Assembly (NCBI RefSeq): GCF_020991455.1
Contig: NZ_JAJMOX010000001.1
Span: 124,001-188,000 of the forward strand
Reading direction: 5' to 3'
DNA from: Flavobacterium sp. JAS
GTDB lineage: Bacteria > Bacteroidota > Bacteroidia > Flavobacteriales > Flavobacteriaceae
Length of the DNA stretch: 64,000 bases
The position numbers were made by a program, and so were the translations under genes. The first letter of the stretch is position 1; each line of letters starts with the position of its first letter. The notes beneath the pieces were generated by a model. It was not told where the DNA came from, searched no databases, and was given only the letters and a program-made list of their open reading frames with translations. Below are positions 55,737 through 64,000 of this stretch, in pieces.

Positions 55737-58520
55737 TTAGAATTTAAAATTATAGGTAATACTTGGAATTGGAATCGAGAAGATAGAAGTTTTATAAGCT
55801 TTTATTTGCCCTTTGTCTGTTACGAAAAACACAGAATAAGGATTGTTTCTTCCTAAAACATTATAAACCGAAATGTTCCAAAAACTATGCGCTAGTTTTT
55901 TTATTTTATGATTTCCTTCAATATTAACGCCAATGTCAAGTCTGAAATAATCCGGAATTCTAAATTTATTACGATCACTATAAACAGTGTATTTTGCATT
56001 TCCGTAATCATAAGTCCCAATTGGGTAGGTTATTGGTCGTCCTGTTTGGTAGATAAAATTACTAGAAAAACTGTAACGTTTTGTTATTCTGTAATTTAAT
56101 ACCGCACTAAAATCATGTGGTTTGTCAAAATTAGAAGCAAAATACTTTCCGTCGTTTACTTTTTCTTCATTAAATTGACTGTTTAATTTTATTAACGATC
56201 TGGAATAAGTATATCCTAACCATCCGTTAAGTCTGCCCACTTGTTTTTTTAGTAATACTTCAATACCATAAGCTTTTCCGTCTCCTTGTAGAAGTTCTGT
56301 TTCAATATTATCGTTCAATAATAAATCAGCACCAACTTTGTAATCCAGGATGTTTTTTGATTTTTTATAATATCCTTCTAAACTAAGTTCTAATTCGTCA
56401 TCTTTCAAATTCTTATAAAAACCAAGTGAAACCTGTTGTGCGCTTTCTGGTTTTACATTCAAATCAGAAAGTTTCCAAATATCTGTTGGAGATTGCGTTG
56501 TGTTGTTTGATAACAAATGAATGTATTGATAGGTTTTGTCGTAACTGGCACGAACAGAAAAATCATCAGTAATAAAATATCTGGCAGCAATTCTAGGTTC
56601 TAATCCGCCATATCGTTTTATTACTTCATTGTTTTTATAGGTTTTAGTTTCGACAACAGTAGCATCGCTAATAGGAAGATTGTCTTCATATATTCTTTGA
56701 GTAGATGGTCCTAATGCTGCAAATGAAGAATATCTTAAACCAAAATCAAGTAAAAACTTGTCATTAATCTTAAAGTTGTCGCCAATATAAGCTGCAGATT
56801 CTAAACCTCTTTCTTTTTCTATTTCAATAGGAATTAAAGTAGATTCAGGATTTTCGGGTCTAAGATATCCGGGATTAATACCATATAATTTAGTAGATAA
56901 ACCGTAGCTGAATTTGTGTTTTTCATTATATAAATAAATCATTTTTATCTGCGCCTGAGTCTCGTTGATTTTATATCCAAAATCAAATGAATTTACCCCG
57001 GGAGATTGATAATCAATGTTAAATTTGTATTCACTATTAGTGAAGAGTAAGGAACCTTTATTCTTTTCGTTAAAACTGTGATTCCATTTTATCGTAGCCA
57101 ATCTGTTGCTGTATTTATATAATGAATCAGATGAAACACTAAACTTATCATGACTATAATATAGTGTAGACTCAATATCATTATTAGCATTTATTTTATG
57201 ATTGTATTTTAAAATAAGATCATAAAATGAAGCTTGGCTGTTTTTTAAGTTCTCATCATCCAGACTTTTTAAAATCCAATCAGAGTAACTGGCTCTTCCT
57301 CCAACAACTAAACTAGATTTTCCTTTAACTATAGGTGTCGAAATCATCAGGTTGCTAGTTGCGGGCCCAATTCCTCCTTCGCCTTCAAATTTGTTGAAGT
57401 TTCCTGTTTTAGAAGTAATATCAAAAACAGAAGACAGTCTTCCTCCAAACTCGGCAGGAATACTTCCTTTGTAGATATCAACTTTTTTTGTTGTGTAAGG
57501 GTTTAAAGCTGTAAAAAAGCCAAAAAAGTGATTTGGATTATACAAAACAGCGTTATCTAGTAAAAATAAATTCTGATCTTCTTTACCACCTCTAACATTG
57601 TATCCTGCAGAACCTTCTCCAGCCGTTTTTATTCCTGGTAAGGTTAAGGCAACTTTCAGGATATCGCGCTCACCTAATACCAAGGGAACATTTTTGATTC
57701 CTTCAGAGTCAATAGTGGTTACTCCTGTAATTGCAGCTTTTGCGTTCTTGCTTTTATTTGTTTTGACTAAAACTTCATCAAGTTGGTTTATATTATCAAC
57801 TACGCTAAAGTTTAAGGTACCGTCGTTATAAACCATGATGCTTTTGGTTACTTTATCGTATGAAAAAGTTTCGGTTTCAACCGTGCTCATTCCCGCAGGT
57901 ACTTGTAATTTATAGAAACCGTTTTTATCAGTAACGGCTGTGTATTCAGTATTCGGAATTTTTATTAAAACATTAGCAACTCCTTGTCTGTTTTTTCCAC
58001 CTCTAACAATACCGGAGAGTGTATAGGTTTTCTTCTTTTGATTCTTTACTTCCTTACCAATAAGAACAACATCCCGAACATTTTTATTCGGATTTCTGGT
58101 ATTTGTTTTCTTTATTGAGTCATATTGCTGATAAAAAACAGGAGCTACCATTTCTCCGTTTTCATTTTTTTCTAATGGAACGCCAAAATAGTCATCAGGA
58201 AGTTCGTTGTATATGATACTATTATTAGTTAGTATGATTTTATTATCAGCAATAAAAAAATTAAAGCTGGTGTTTTGAAAAACATCTTCAAGAACTTCAC
58301 CAATGCGAACTTCTTTAAATTGTTTTGATATAACAGTACTGTCAGTTGCCAACCATTTTTCGTCAAAATAGAATTTATAGTAAGAAACTTGTTCTATATT
58401 TTGAATAGCAGTTTTAAGATTTGCATTTTTAAATTCTACCGAAACTTTGTCGCTGATTACCTGAGAGTATATAATTTGCTGAAAGGCTAGTAATAATATT
58501 AAGAGAGTAATTTTTTTCAT
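55737..58520 (-). CDS. TonB-dependent receptor with STN domain (cluster A)
   Basis: 927 residues. Signal peptide to about 20; STN (secretin/TonB short N-terminal) domain about 25-105; carboxypeptidase-regulatory-like domain about 166-250 (TYTLSGIVRGGKNRQGVANV); plug about 260-380 (GYNVRGGKEDQNLFLLDNAVLY, IPAEFGGRLSSVFDI); barrel to the C-terminal ITYNFKF. Unlike FecA-type systems no sigma/anti-sigma pair is adjacent. Second gene of cluster A, followed at 3 bp by DUF4249 and preceded directly by a hypothetical secreted protein gene. Confidence 0.93.
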   Translation of the reverse strand: MKKITLLILLLAFQQIIYSQVISDKVSVEFKNANLKTAIQNIEQVSYYKFYFDEKWLATDSTVISKQFKEVRIGEVLEDVFQNTSFNFFIADNKIILTNNSIIYNELPDDYFGVPLEKNENGEMVAPVFYQQYDSIKKTNTRNPNKNVRDVVLIGKEVKNQKKKTYTLSGIVRGGKNRQGVANVLIKIPNTEYTAVTDKNGFYKLQVPAGMSTVETETFSYDKVTKSIMVYNDGTLNFSVVDNINQLDEVLVKTNKSKNAKAAITGVTTIDSEGIKNVPLVLGERDILKVALTLPGIKTAGEGSAGYNVRGGKEDQNLFLLDNAVLYNPNHFFGFFTALNPYTTKKVDIYKGSIPAEFGGRLSSVFDITSKTGNFNKFEGEGGIGPATSNLMISTPIVKGKSSLVVGGRASYSDWILKSLDDENLKNSQASFYDLILKYNHKINANNDIESTLYYSHDKFSVSSDSLYKYSNRLATIKWNHSFNEKNKGSLLFTNSEYKFNIDYQSPGVNSFDFGYKINETQAQIKMIYLYNEKHKFSYGLSTKLYGINPGYLRPENPESTLIPIEIEKERGLESAAYIGDNFKINDKFLLDFGLRYSSFAALGPSTQRIYEDNLPISDATVVETKTYKNNEVIKRYGGLEPRIAARYFITDDFSVRASYDKTYQYIHLLSNNTTQSPTDIWKLSDLNVKPESAQQVSLGFYKNLKDDELELSLEGYYKKSKNILDYKVGADLLLNDNIETELLQGDGKAYGIEVLLKKQVGRLNGWLGYTYSRSLIKLNSQFNEEKVNDGKYFASNFDKPHDFSAVLNYRITKRYSFSSNFIYQTGRPITYPIGTYDYGNAKYTVYSDRNKFRIPDYFRLDIGVNIEGNHKIKKLAHSFWNISVYNVLGRNNPYSVFFVTDKGQIKAYKTSIFSIPIPSITYNFKF

Positions 58521-59264
58521 TTAATTAGAACTTTTTTTTAGAAGACCATTGATTTGTTTCGTTAGATTTTCCATGAATAGGTTTTTATCTGATCGTTCTA
58601 ACTTTTTATTGGTACTGTAATAATCGTTAATTTCTTTTTTAATCGATGGAAAGATCTTTTTTACATCTTTTTCTGATTGAACCTTGTAAAAAAAGCTGTT
58701 GTATTTTAAGATAAAATCGATGTTGTAAATGAAGTTATAATAGACACCATCTGATTGGAATATTTTGATTTTTTCTTTTCTGTGTTTAATATAAAGAGAA
58801 ACATCATTTCCAACATAAGACTCTTCGTATATGCCCATTATGAGGTTAGGGAATTTTATGGATTCTGATTTTAAGTTGACAAATTTCTTATTCTTAAAAG
58901 TAAAAAAATCAACTTTGTCCTTTATAAGTGTAATAGGCAGATTCTCAGATTCCCCGTTTTGTTTGTATATAATCTGATCATCGTAAATGTCATATTTAAG
59001 ATTGACACTTGTATAGATCTCGCCTTCAAAACTTAGATTACCAATATTGAACTCGTCAATATAGTATCTGTTTTTGTTTGGCATTGGCCGAAAGGGCTCA
59101 CTATGAACAACTCCATTATTAATATTGAGATTGTCTTTTCCTACAGCATTATCGAAGTAATTGTAGAGTGAGGATTTTTCATTAGTTTGGGAATGTAAAT
59201 ATGAAATATTTAAGAAGGTGCTAAATATCAAAAGATAAGTAGTTTTTTTTTGATAATTTTTCAA
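58521..59264 (-). CDS. Hypothetical secreted protein, first gene of cluster A
   Basis: 247 residues with an N-terminal hydrophobic segment (TTYLLIFSTFLNISYLHSQ) that looks like a signal peptide. Beta-rich middle (YYIDEFNIGNLSFEGEIYTSVNLKY, only part shown) and a lysine-rich helical C-terminus. Family not recognised. Its stop abuts the start of the receptor gene without a gap, so it is co-translated with it. No counterpart is seen on the visible side of cluster B. Confidence 0.75.
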   Translation of the reverse strand: MKNYQKKTTYLLIFSTFLNISYLHSQTNEKSSLYNYFDNAVGKDNLNINNGVVHSEPFRPMPNKNRYYIDEFNIGNLSFEGEIYTSVNLKYDIYDDQIIYKQNGESENLPITLIKDKVDFFTFKNKKFVNLKSESIKFPNLIMGIYEESYVGNDVSLYIKHRKEKIKIFQSDGVYYNFIYNIDFILKYNSFFYKVQSEKDVKKIFPSIKKEINDYYSTNKKLERSDKNLFMENLTKQINGLLKKSSN

Positions 59265-59301
59265 AGGAATCGTGGTTTTATGTTTTTGATTTGATGAGTT
59301 T

Positions 59302-59333
59302 CAAAAGTATTAAAAAAATATCTCACAAAACAA
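59302..59333 (-). promoter_or_regulatory. Predicted promoter of cluster A
   Basis: On the minus strand TACTTTTG (59309-59302) matches TAnnTTTG, 38 nt before the ATG. TTG at 59333-59331 lies 21 nt upstream, two more than ideal. Confidence 0.4.
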
Positions 59334-59475
59334 TGAACAAACGTTAAAATGTAATAAAAATGCTATTATTTTTTACGGGAAACCTCATTTTGTTTAAAGA
59401 ATGGGTGTTTTTTTTAAACAAATGCTCTGAAAAAATAATAATGTGATGCTTTTTTTGAGGAAACATTAAAAACTA

Positions 59476-59510
59476 AAAATCCCAATTCAAACAAATGAAT
59501 TGGGGTTTTT
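59476..59510 (-). terminator. Terminator of cluster B
   Basis: AAAATCCCAATTCA / TGAATTGGGGTTTT stem (one G-T pair) with a 6-nt loop; T-rich on the minus-strand exit side. Confidence 0.75.
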
Positions 59511-59580
59511 GATGAGTAAACTTTTGATAACTAAGTTCTGATCGCTCCTTTTTATTTTTATTGATTTGAATCTTATTGAT

Positions 59581-61266
59581 TTATTCTACTTTAAATATTT
59601 TGTCAAGATGAATTAAATCTCCTTTATCACTGAGACCTTCTAATATGATTTGAAAATTACCCGAAATATCAGAAATATAAAAAGGTACAATTATCTCGGT
59701 ATTTTGTAATCTTATATTTGGTTTCCAAAGCAATTGATATCGATAATCAGGAATTCGATTTGCTGTATTCGATTCGTATTTTGGAGTGTAATATAATTTT
59801 GTTGGCTCGGGTCTTAGAATTGTTGTTTTCAGGATGTTTTTGTCAGAATAAATCGTTGCAAAATCCTTGTTTTTTGTAATGATACTTACAATTCCGTTAA
59901 ATAATTTAGGACCATAATAATAAGGTGCAGAAACTACACTAATACTTTGAATTTGATAAGCATTGTAATTGTATAAGGCATTCATGTCCTGAATTTGCAA
60001 TCCATCTACCAGAACGACACAAGGTTCAGAAGTTTGTATTACATTATATCTGGTATCTGCTAAATATAAGGAAGGTACTTGATTGTAATCTTTAAAACTA
60101 AGTTCTGTAACAATTTCTATTATGGTTTCTTTAAATGTTCGGAATCTGTCAAAGTCATCTAAGTTGTATTTTTTTTCGATGCTTTCAAAAAAAACAGCAG
60201 TGTCAGTAGATTCGATTATGCTGTCTTTTTTTTGTGAAAAATAAACATTTTCGATTTGAGTTGCTAATGAGCGTTCCTGAATTGCTTTTAGATTTTTACT
60301 GGAAATAGTCGTCCTATTTGAGAAAACTAGATTTGATAAATCCGGGCTTGGTTCTTTGTCAATCGTAATCGAATAATTTTCTCTATCAGATTCTGATAAC
60401 TGAAAATAACTATCAGATGTATTGGTTTGCTTGTCTATTATAAAAATAAATTTGCCATTTCGATCTGTTTTTGTTGTCTTGAAGATGAAATTTTTTCCCG
60501 GAATTGACAGCGTAACTATTTTATAACTTAAATCAGAATTAGCAATTTTCGAGCTTATATGTCCGGTAACAATTTCACCTCTGGTTTCCGGAAGTACCGT
60601 TAAATCTTGTTTTAAATATAAATTTATAGTACCATTTTTATTGTCTGACAGAGCAGGAATACTGTCTATTTTTCGGATGCTTAAAAAGTAATTTCCGCTT
60701 TCTAATGTTTTCGGAATTATAAGAGAAGCCTTTTCTCGTTTAGAATATTTTTCTTTATTAATACCCAGAATAGTCTTGTTTATTGAGTTTTTTGTTTCGT
60801 CTGCATCATTATTTGACTTCTTATCTGCATTGTCAACAATCATGTTTATATTTTCTTGAAATGGATTTATGATTGTAATATCCGTTTCAGAAAAGTTGTT
60901 TTGCGTGTTGTTTAGCATCCAGGATGTGTAGGCAATAATTTTGTAATTTCCTGTTGGTAATGTTGTAGGTATAAAATAATCTCCAGATCCTAAGCCGTTT
61001 TTTAAACGAACTTTATTTTTAAAAACACTTTCTTTTTGATTATTAATTATTTCAATATAAGCCATTTCACTTATGTCGGAGAGTATCGTGCTTTTATTTA
61101 AACAATATAATTGGTAGTAGAGCGTTTCGCCTGTAAGTAATACCGTTGTATTAGTTTTAACCAACATTGATTCTGTACTCAAAATGGTATCGTTTTGAGC
61201 ATTAAGAGTGTAAGTAATGTTTGCCAATAAAAAAAGTAAGGCTATTTTTTTGATTAATTTTCCCAA
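59581..61266 (-). CDS. Secreted MG2-like protein with C-terminal plug-like segment (cluster B)
   Basis: 561 residues, signal peptide ending NAQ (about 1-24). Homologue of the cluster A protein: VLLTGETLYYQLYCLN and GNYKIIAYTSWMLNN in the MG2-like domain, and SEPCVVLVDGLQIQDMNALY with YYGPKLFNGIVSIITK in the plug-like segment (about 430-480), followed by NRIPDYRYQLLWKPN. No barrel. Its first codons overlap the DUF4249 stop by 13 bp, showing coupled translation. Function unknown. Confidence 0.8.
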   Translation of the reverse strand: MGKLIKKIALLFLLANITYTLNAQNDTILSTESMLVKTNTTVLLTGETLYYQLYCLNKSTILSDISEMAYIEIINNQKESVFKNKVRLKNGLGSGDYFIPTTLPTGNYKIIAYTSWMLNNTQNNFSETDITIINPFQENINMIVDNADKKSNNDADETKNSINKTILGINKEKYSKREKASLIIPKTLESGNYFLSIRKIDSIPALSDNKNGTINLYLKQDLTVLPETRGEIVTGHISSKIANSDLSYKIVTLSIPGKNFIFKTTKTDRNGKFIFIIDKQTNTSDSYFQLSESDRENYSITIDKEPSPDLSNLVFSNRTTISSKNLKAIQERSLATQIENVYFSQKKDSIIESTDTAVFFESIEKKYNLDDFDRFRTFKETIIEIVTELSFKDYNQVPSLYLADTRYNVIQTSEPCVVLVDGLQIQDMNALYNYNAYQIQSISVVSAPYYYGPKLFNGIVSIITKNKDFATIYSDKNILKTTILRPEPTKLYYTPKYESNTANRIPDYRYQLLWKPNIRLQNTEIIVPFYISDISGNFQIILEGLSDKGDLIHLDKIFKVE

Positions 61267-62426
61267 AATGAAGGTATTACGTTAGAAGAAAATGATGTAC
61301 AATCGCCGCATTCTTTGTCGATCATCCAATAGGATGTTGGTGACATACCAGGACCACCTCCTATATAAACATGTGTGGTAAGGACTTTATAATTGTCATC
61401 TGGTATTTTGCTAAATGGTATTAACTCAGGTGTACATTGTCTAAAGTACTGTGTTGGATCTACTGAAGGAAATAAGTCCGTGAAATTGAAGAAAATTCTT
61501 TTTTTAGCCACTGAAGCAACTTCAAAAAAGCCAATAACTTTTTCAGATGAATCAGTTGCTGATTTTACATTTCCAACAATATACCCAGGCTGGTTTGGAG
61601 ATAGTAATTCTCCCGAATCAGACATTTTCTTTGATGTGAAGTAATAGTCGTATGCAAAACGATTTTGTGTATATTGAGAAACTTCAATACTGTAACGATT
61701 TGCTATTATATAATCGGATTCATTTATAAAACGAACGGGAAAGTTTACTTTGTCTTCAGCTAAATCTGTTGTGTTGGTTTGTATAATTCCAGTAGAGTTC
61801 TGAGTACTATAACAAATGTGCGTGTTTGGCTCGGCAGGAACTATTTCCATTTTAAATGTGTTGAGATAAGGCACTAATTTTACACGTTCGGTTGTGGTAT
61901 AAACAGTTACTACTTTATAGGTCTCTTCATATTCGTAGCGATAATATTTGGAAGTATTTGTTGGATCAAAACTTTTTACATTTATCTGAGCGCCTCGTTG
62001 ACCCTCTTTTTCCGCAGCAACAGCTTCTAAATCAATAGTGCTTTGAGTTGTCAATGTTTCTTGTGATGAGGTATATGATTTTCCTGAAGCAGATGTAATT
62101 TTTAGCTGGTAGTTTTTGTTAGGGACTACTTTAAATTCATTTTCCGAAATATATTTGCCATCTTTTTCGACAAAATGAAACTCATTGTTTTCATTGTCAA
62201 CAATTATAACTTTTGCTCCTGATTCAGTTTTTTTTATGGTATCATTAAGAGGTCTTGCTCTTGAAATCTTTATTTCCTGATGTTTTAATTCGTTTGTTAT
62301 TGTAGCTTCAACAATCAATGCACTTTCAAAATCTTGATTCTGAAAAGCATATTGCTCTGTACAACTTGACAAAATAACACATGAAAAAAGAAGGAGTGCT
62401 GTTTTTTTGAGAATTGATAAATTCAT
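61254..62426 (-). CDS. DUF4249 lipoprotein (cluster B)
   Basis: 390 residues with lipoprotein signal CVILSSCTEQYAF (C22). Shares CTEQYAF, DFESALIVEATITNE, GQRGAQINVKSFDPTNTSKY and the C-terminal ECGDCTSFSSNVIPSFW with the cluster A copies but differs over its length, especially in the same two segments that vary between those copies. Starts 18 bp after the receptor stop. Confidence 0.88.
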   Translation of the reverse strand: MNLSILKKTALLLFSCVILSSCTEQYAFQNQDFESALIVEATITNELKHQEIKISRARPLNDTIKKTESGAKVIIVDNENNEFHFVEKDGKYISENEFKVVPNKNYQLKITSASGKSYTSSQETLTTQSTIDLEAVAAEKEGQRGAQINVKSFDPTNTSKYYRYEYEETYKVVTVYTTTERVKLVPYLNTFKMEIVPAEPNTHICYSTQNSTGIIQTNTTDLAEDKVNFPVRFINESDYIIANRYSIEVSQYTQNRFAYDYYFTSKKMSDSGELLSPNQPGYIVGNVKSATDSSEKVIGFFEVASVAKKRIFFNFTDLFPSVDPTQYFRQCTPELIPFSKIPDDNYKVLTTHVYIGGGPGMSPTSYWMIDKECGDCTSFSSNVIPSFWEN

Positions 62427-62444
62427 ATTTATAGGATAAATGAA

Positions 62445-64000
62445 TTAAAATTTGATGTTATAAGTTATCGTCGGAATTGGCACAGAAAAAATAGAGGTTT
62501 TATAGGCCTTGATTTTTTTGTCCTCAGTAACAAAATATACGTTGTACGGATTGTTTCTTCCAAGAACATTATAAACAGAGACATTCCAGAAGCTATGAGC
62601 CAGTTTTTTTATCCTGTGATTTCCTTCAATATTAATCCCGATGTCTAATCTGTAATAGTCAGGAATTCGGTATTTATTGCGGTCACTATATAGTGTTAAT
62701 GGCTCACCTGCAAAATCATAAGTCGCAATCGGGAAGGTGACAGGTCGGCCGGTTTGATAAACAAAATTAGTTGATAAGCTGTATCTCTTTGTGAATTTGT
62801 AATTTAAAATCGCACTAAAATCATGTGGTTTGTCATAATTTGTAGCGAAGTATTCTCCGTTATTTACTTTTTCAGAATCAAATTTACTGTCCAATTTTAT
62901 TAAAGCTCGGGAGTAAGTATAACTTAACCAGCCATTAAAATTTCCTTTTTCTTTCTTGATTAAAAATTCAACTCCATAAGCTTTTCCTTCTCCTTGTAAA
63001 AGCTCTGTTTCTATGTTTTTGTTTAATAATAATTCAGCACCAACTTTGTAATCTAGAATATTTTTTGATTTTTTGTAGTAACCTTCAATGCTAAGTTCTA
63101 ATGAGTTTTTAATTATATTTTTAAAAATCCCTAATGAGAATTGATTTGAAGATTGTGGTTTTGTATTTAAATCAGAAAGTTTCCATGTGTCTATTGGAGA
63201 CTGTGTCGTATTGCTCGAAAGTAAGTGTACATATTGGTAGGTTCTGTCAAAACTTGCTTTTATTGATAAATCCGGAAGTATAAAATAACGTGCAGAAATT
63301 CTTGGTTCAAAGCCGCCGTAAGTTTTTATTACATCATTATTCGAATAGGTTTTGGTTTCTGTTACTGTTCTGTCCGATTTTGGAAAGTCGCTTTCATAAA
63401 TGTTTTGAGTAGAAGGCCCAAGTGAAGAAAACATAGAGTAGCGCAATCCTAAATTGATCAATAGCTTATCGTTTACCTTATAGTTTTCGGTAAAAAACAA
63501 TGCTGATTCTAAACCTTTTTCATTTTGTAAATCAATATTTTTAATTTCAGAGTCATTGTTTGTTGGTTTTAGAAAACCGGGATTTACATTGTATAACTTG
63601 CTGCTAATGCCGTAATTAAACACATGCTTTTCATTCAGAATGTATTTCATCTTAAAAATGAACTGAGTTTCGTTTATTCTGTAACCATAATCAAAAGATT
63701 TTTCAGGTTGAGAATTGTAGTTGATATTAAATTTATATTGGCTGCTGGTAATAATAAAGGAAGATTTATTTTTCTCATTAAAATCATGATCCCATTTTAC
63801 GGTCGCTAATTGATTGTTATACTTGTAGACAGAGTCTGAAGAAATACGGTATTTGTCATGACTATAATAGAATGAAGTTTCGAGATTGTCCTTTTTAGTG
63901 AGTTGATGATTGTATTTTAAAAGGATATCATAAAAAGAAGCTTGACTATTTTCTAAATTTGAATCTTTGATAGTTTTTAAAATCCAATCAGAATAACTTG
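62445..64000 (-). CDS. TonB-dependent receptor (cluster B), C-terminal part
   Basis: The frame stays open to the right edge of the window, giving at least 518 residues of plug-distal barrel; a Met at 63650 is internal, not a start. It aligns closely with the cluster A receptor (SYSDWILK, NSQASFYD, YYSHDK, KSKNILDYKVGAELLLN, NYDKPHDFSAILNYKFTKRY, ending VPIPTITYNIKF). The STN, regulatory and plug domains would lie outside. Paralogous receptor with a DUF4249 lipoprotein and MG2-plug protein downstream. Confidence 0.92.
   Translation of the reverse strand, partial: SYSDWILKTIKDSNLENSQASFYDILLKYNHQLTKKDNLETSFYYSHDKYRISSDSVYKYNNQLATVKWDHDFNEKNKSSFIITSSQYKFNINYNSQPEKSFDYGYRINETQFIFKMKYILNEKHVFNYGISSKLYNVNPGFLKPTNNDSEIKNIDLQNEKGLESALFFTENYKVNDKLLINLGLRYSMFSSLGPSTQNIYESDFPKSDRTVTETKTYSNNDVIKTYGGFEPRISARYFILPDLSIKASFDRTYQYVHLLSSNTTQSPIDTWKLSDLNTKPQSSNQFSLGIFKNIIKNSLELSIEGYYKKSKNILDYKVGAELLLNKNIETELLQGEGKAYGVEFLIKKEKGNFNGWLSYTYSRALIKLDSKFDSEKVNNGEYFATNYDKPHDFSAILNYKFTKRYSLSTNFVYQTGRPVTFPIATYDFAGEPLTLYSDRNKYRIPDYYRLDIGINIEGNHRIKKLAHSFWNVSVYNVLGRNNPYNVYFVTEDKKIKAYKTSIFSVPIPTITYNIKF

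Larger units (their letters stand above)
59265..59580. other. Intergenic region between clusters A and B
   Basis: The 316-bp gap holds a terminator for cluster B (59476-59510) and a likely promoter for cluster A (59302-59333). No reading frame is supported in between. Confidence 0.65.

Noticed and set aside
55737..58520. FecIR-type signalling system around the STN-domain receptor
   Set aside because: The STN domain is present, but no ECF sigma or anti-sigma gene occurs in the neighbourhood; STN domains are common in Bacteroidota receptors without them.

Overview
The window is AT-rich chromosomal DNA of a member of the Bacteroidota, almost certainly a Flavobacterium or close relative. The grounds are SusC/SusD/SusE genes, an exported amylase with a C-terminal type IX secretion sorting domain, a short primary sigma factor without region 1.1, a GYDIA-type GHMP kinase beside HMG-CoA reductase, DUF4249 lipoproteins, and promoters of the TTG-N18/19-TAnnTTTG type. 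No rRNA, CRISPR array, insertion sequence or prophage was seen; there is one tRNA gene.

Layout. (1) 1-15.9 kb, maltodextrin/starch locus: on the minus strand a GH97 glucosidase (cut by the left edge), a GH65 phosphorylase, beta-phosphoglucomutase, an inner-membrane sugar symporter and a LacI-type regulator; divergently susC-susD-susE and a separate secreted GH13 amylase. Together they would degrade starch outside the cell, import oligosaccharides through SusCD, and split maltose by phosphorolysis to glucose and glucose-6-phosphate. A 27-bp motif lies at the same distance from the predicted -7 box of both susC and the amylase gene. (2) 16-18.2 kb: a two-gene MFS unit, a large palindromic repeat and tRNA-Phe. 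(3) 18.2-24.5 kb: a plus-strand run of coaX, an outer-membrane protein, lptC, a small membrane protein, a CBS-domain protein and a PpiD/SurA-like isomerase. (4) 25-27.6 kb: mevalonate-pathway genes. (5) 27.8-35.1 kb: a DPP IV-like peptidase, two POT peptide transporters and three tandem thioredoxin-fold proteins, two of which have lost the CxxC. (6) 35.1-40 kb, minus strand: comEC broken by a frameshift at an A7 tract, an NlpC/P60 lipoprotein, lpxB, a small membrane protein and surE. (7) 40-48.1 kb: an S41 protease, a secreted nuclease, an efflux pump with a divergent AraC regulator, rpe and the primary sigma factor. (8) 48.3-50.8 kb: a TPR histidine kinase and LytTR response regulator. (9) 50.9-64 kb, minus strand: two paralogous outer-membrane clusters, each with a TonB-dependent receptor, DUF4249 lipoprotein(s) and a macroglobulin-like protein that ends in a plug-like segment.

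Most genes are ordinary for the genus. The least explained parts are the paired receptor/DUF4249/MG2-plug clusters (including a recent DUF4249 tandem duplication that differs mainly in two short segments), the CxxC-less thioredoxin-fold paralogs, the shared upstream motif in the starch locus and the comEC frameshift. All assignments come from reading the sequence; no database search was run.
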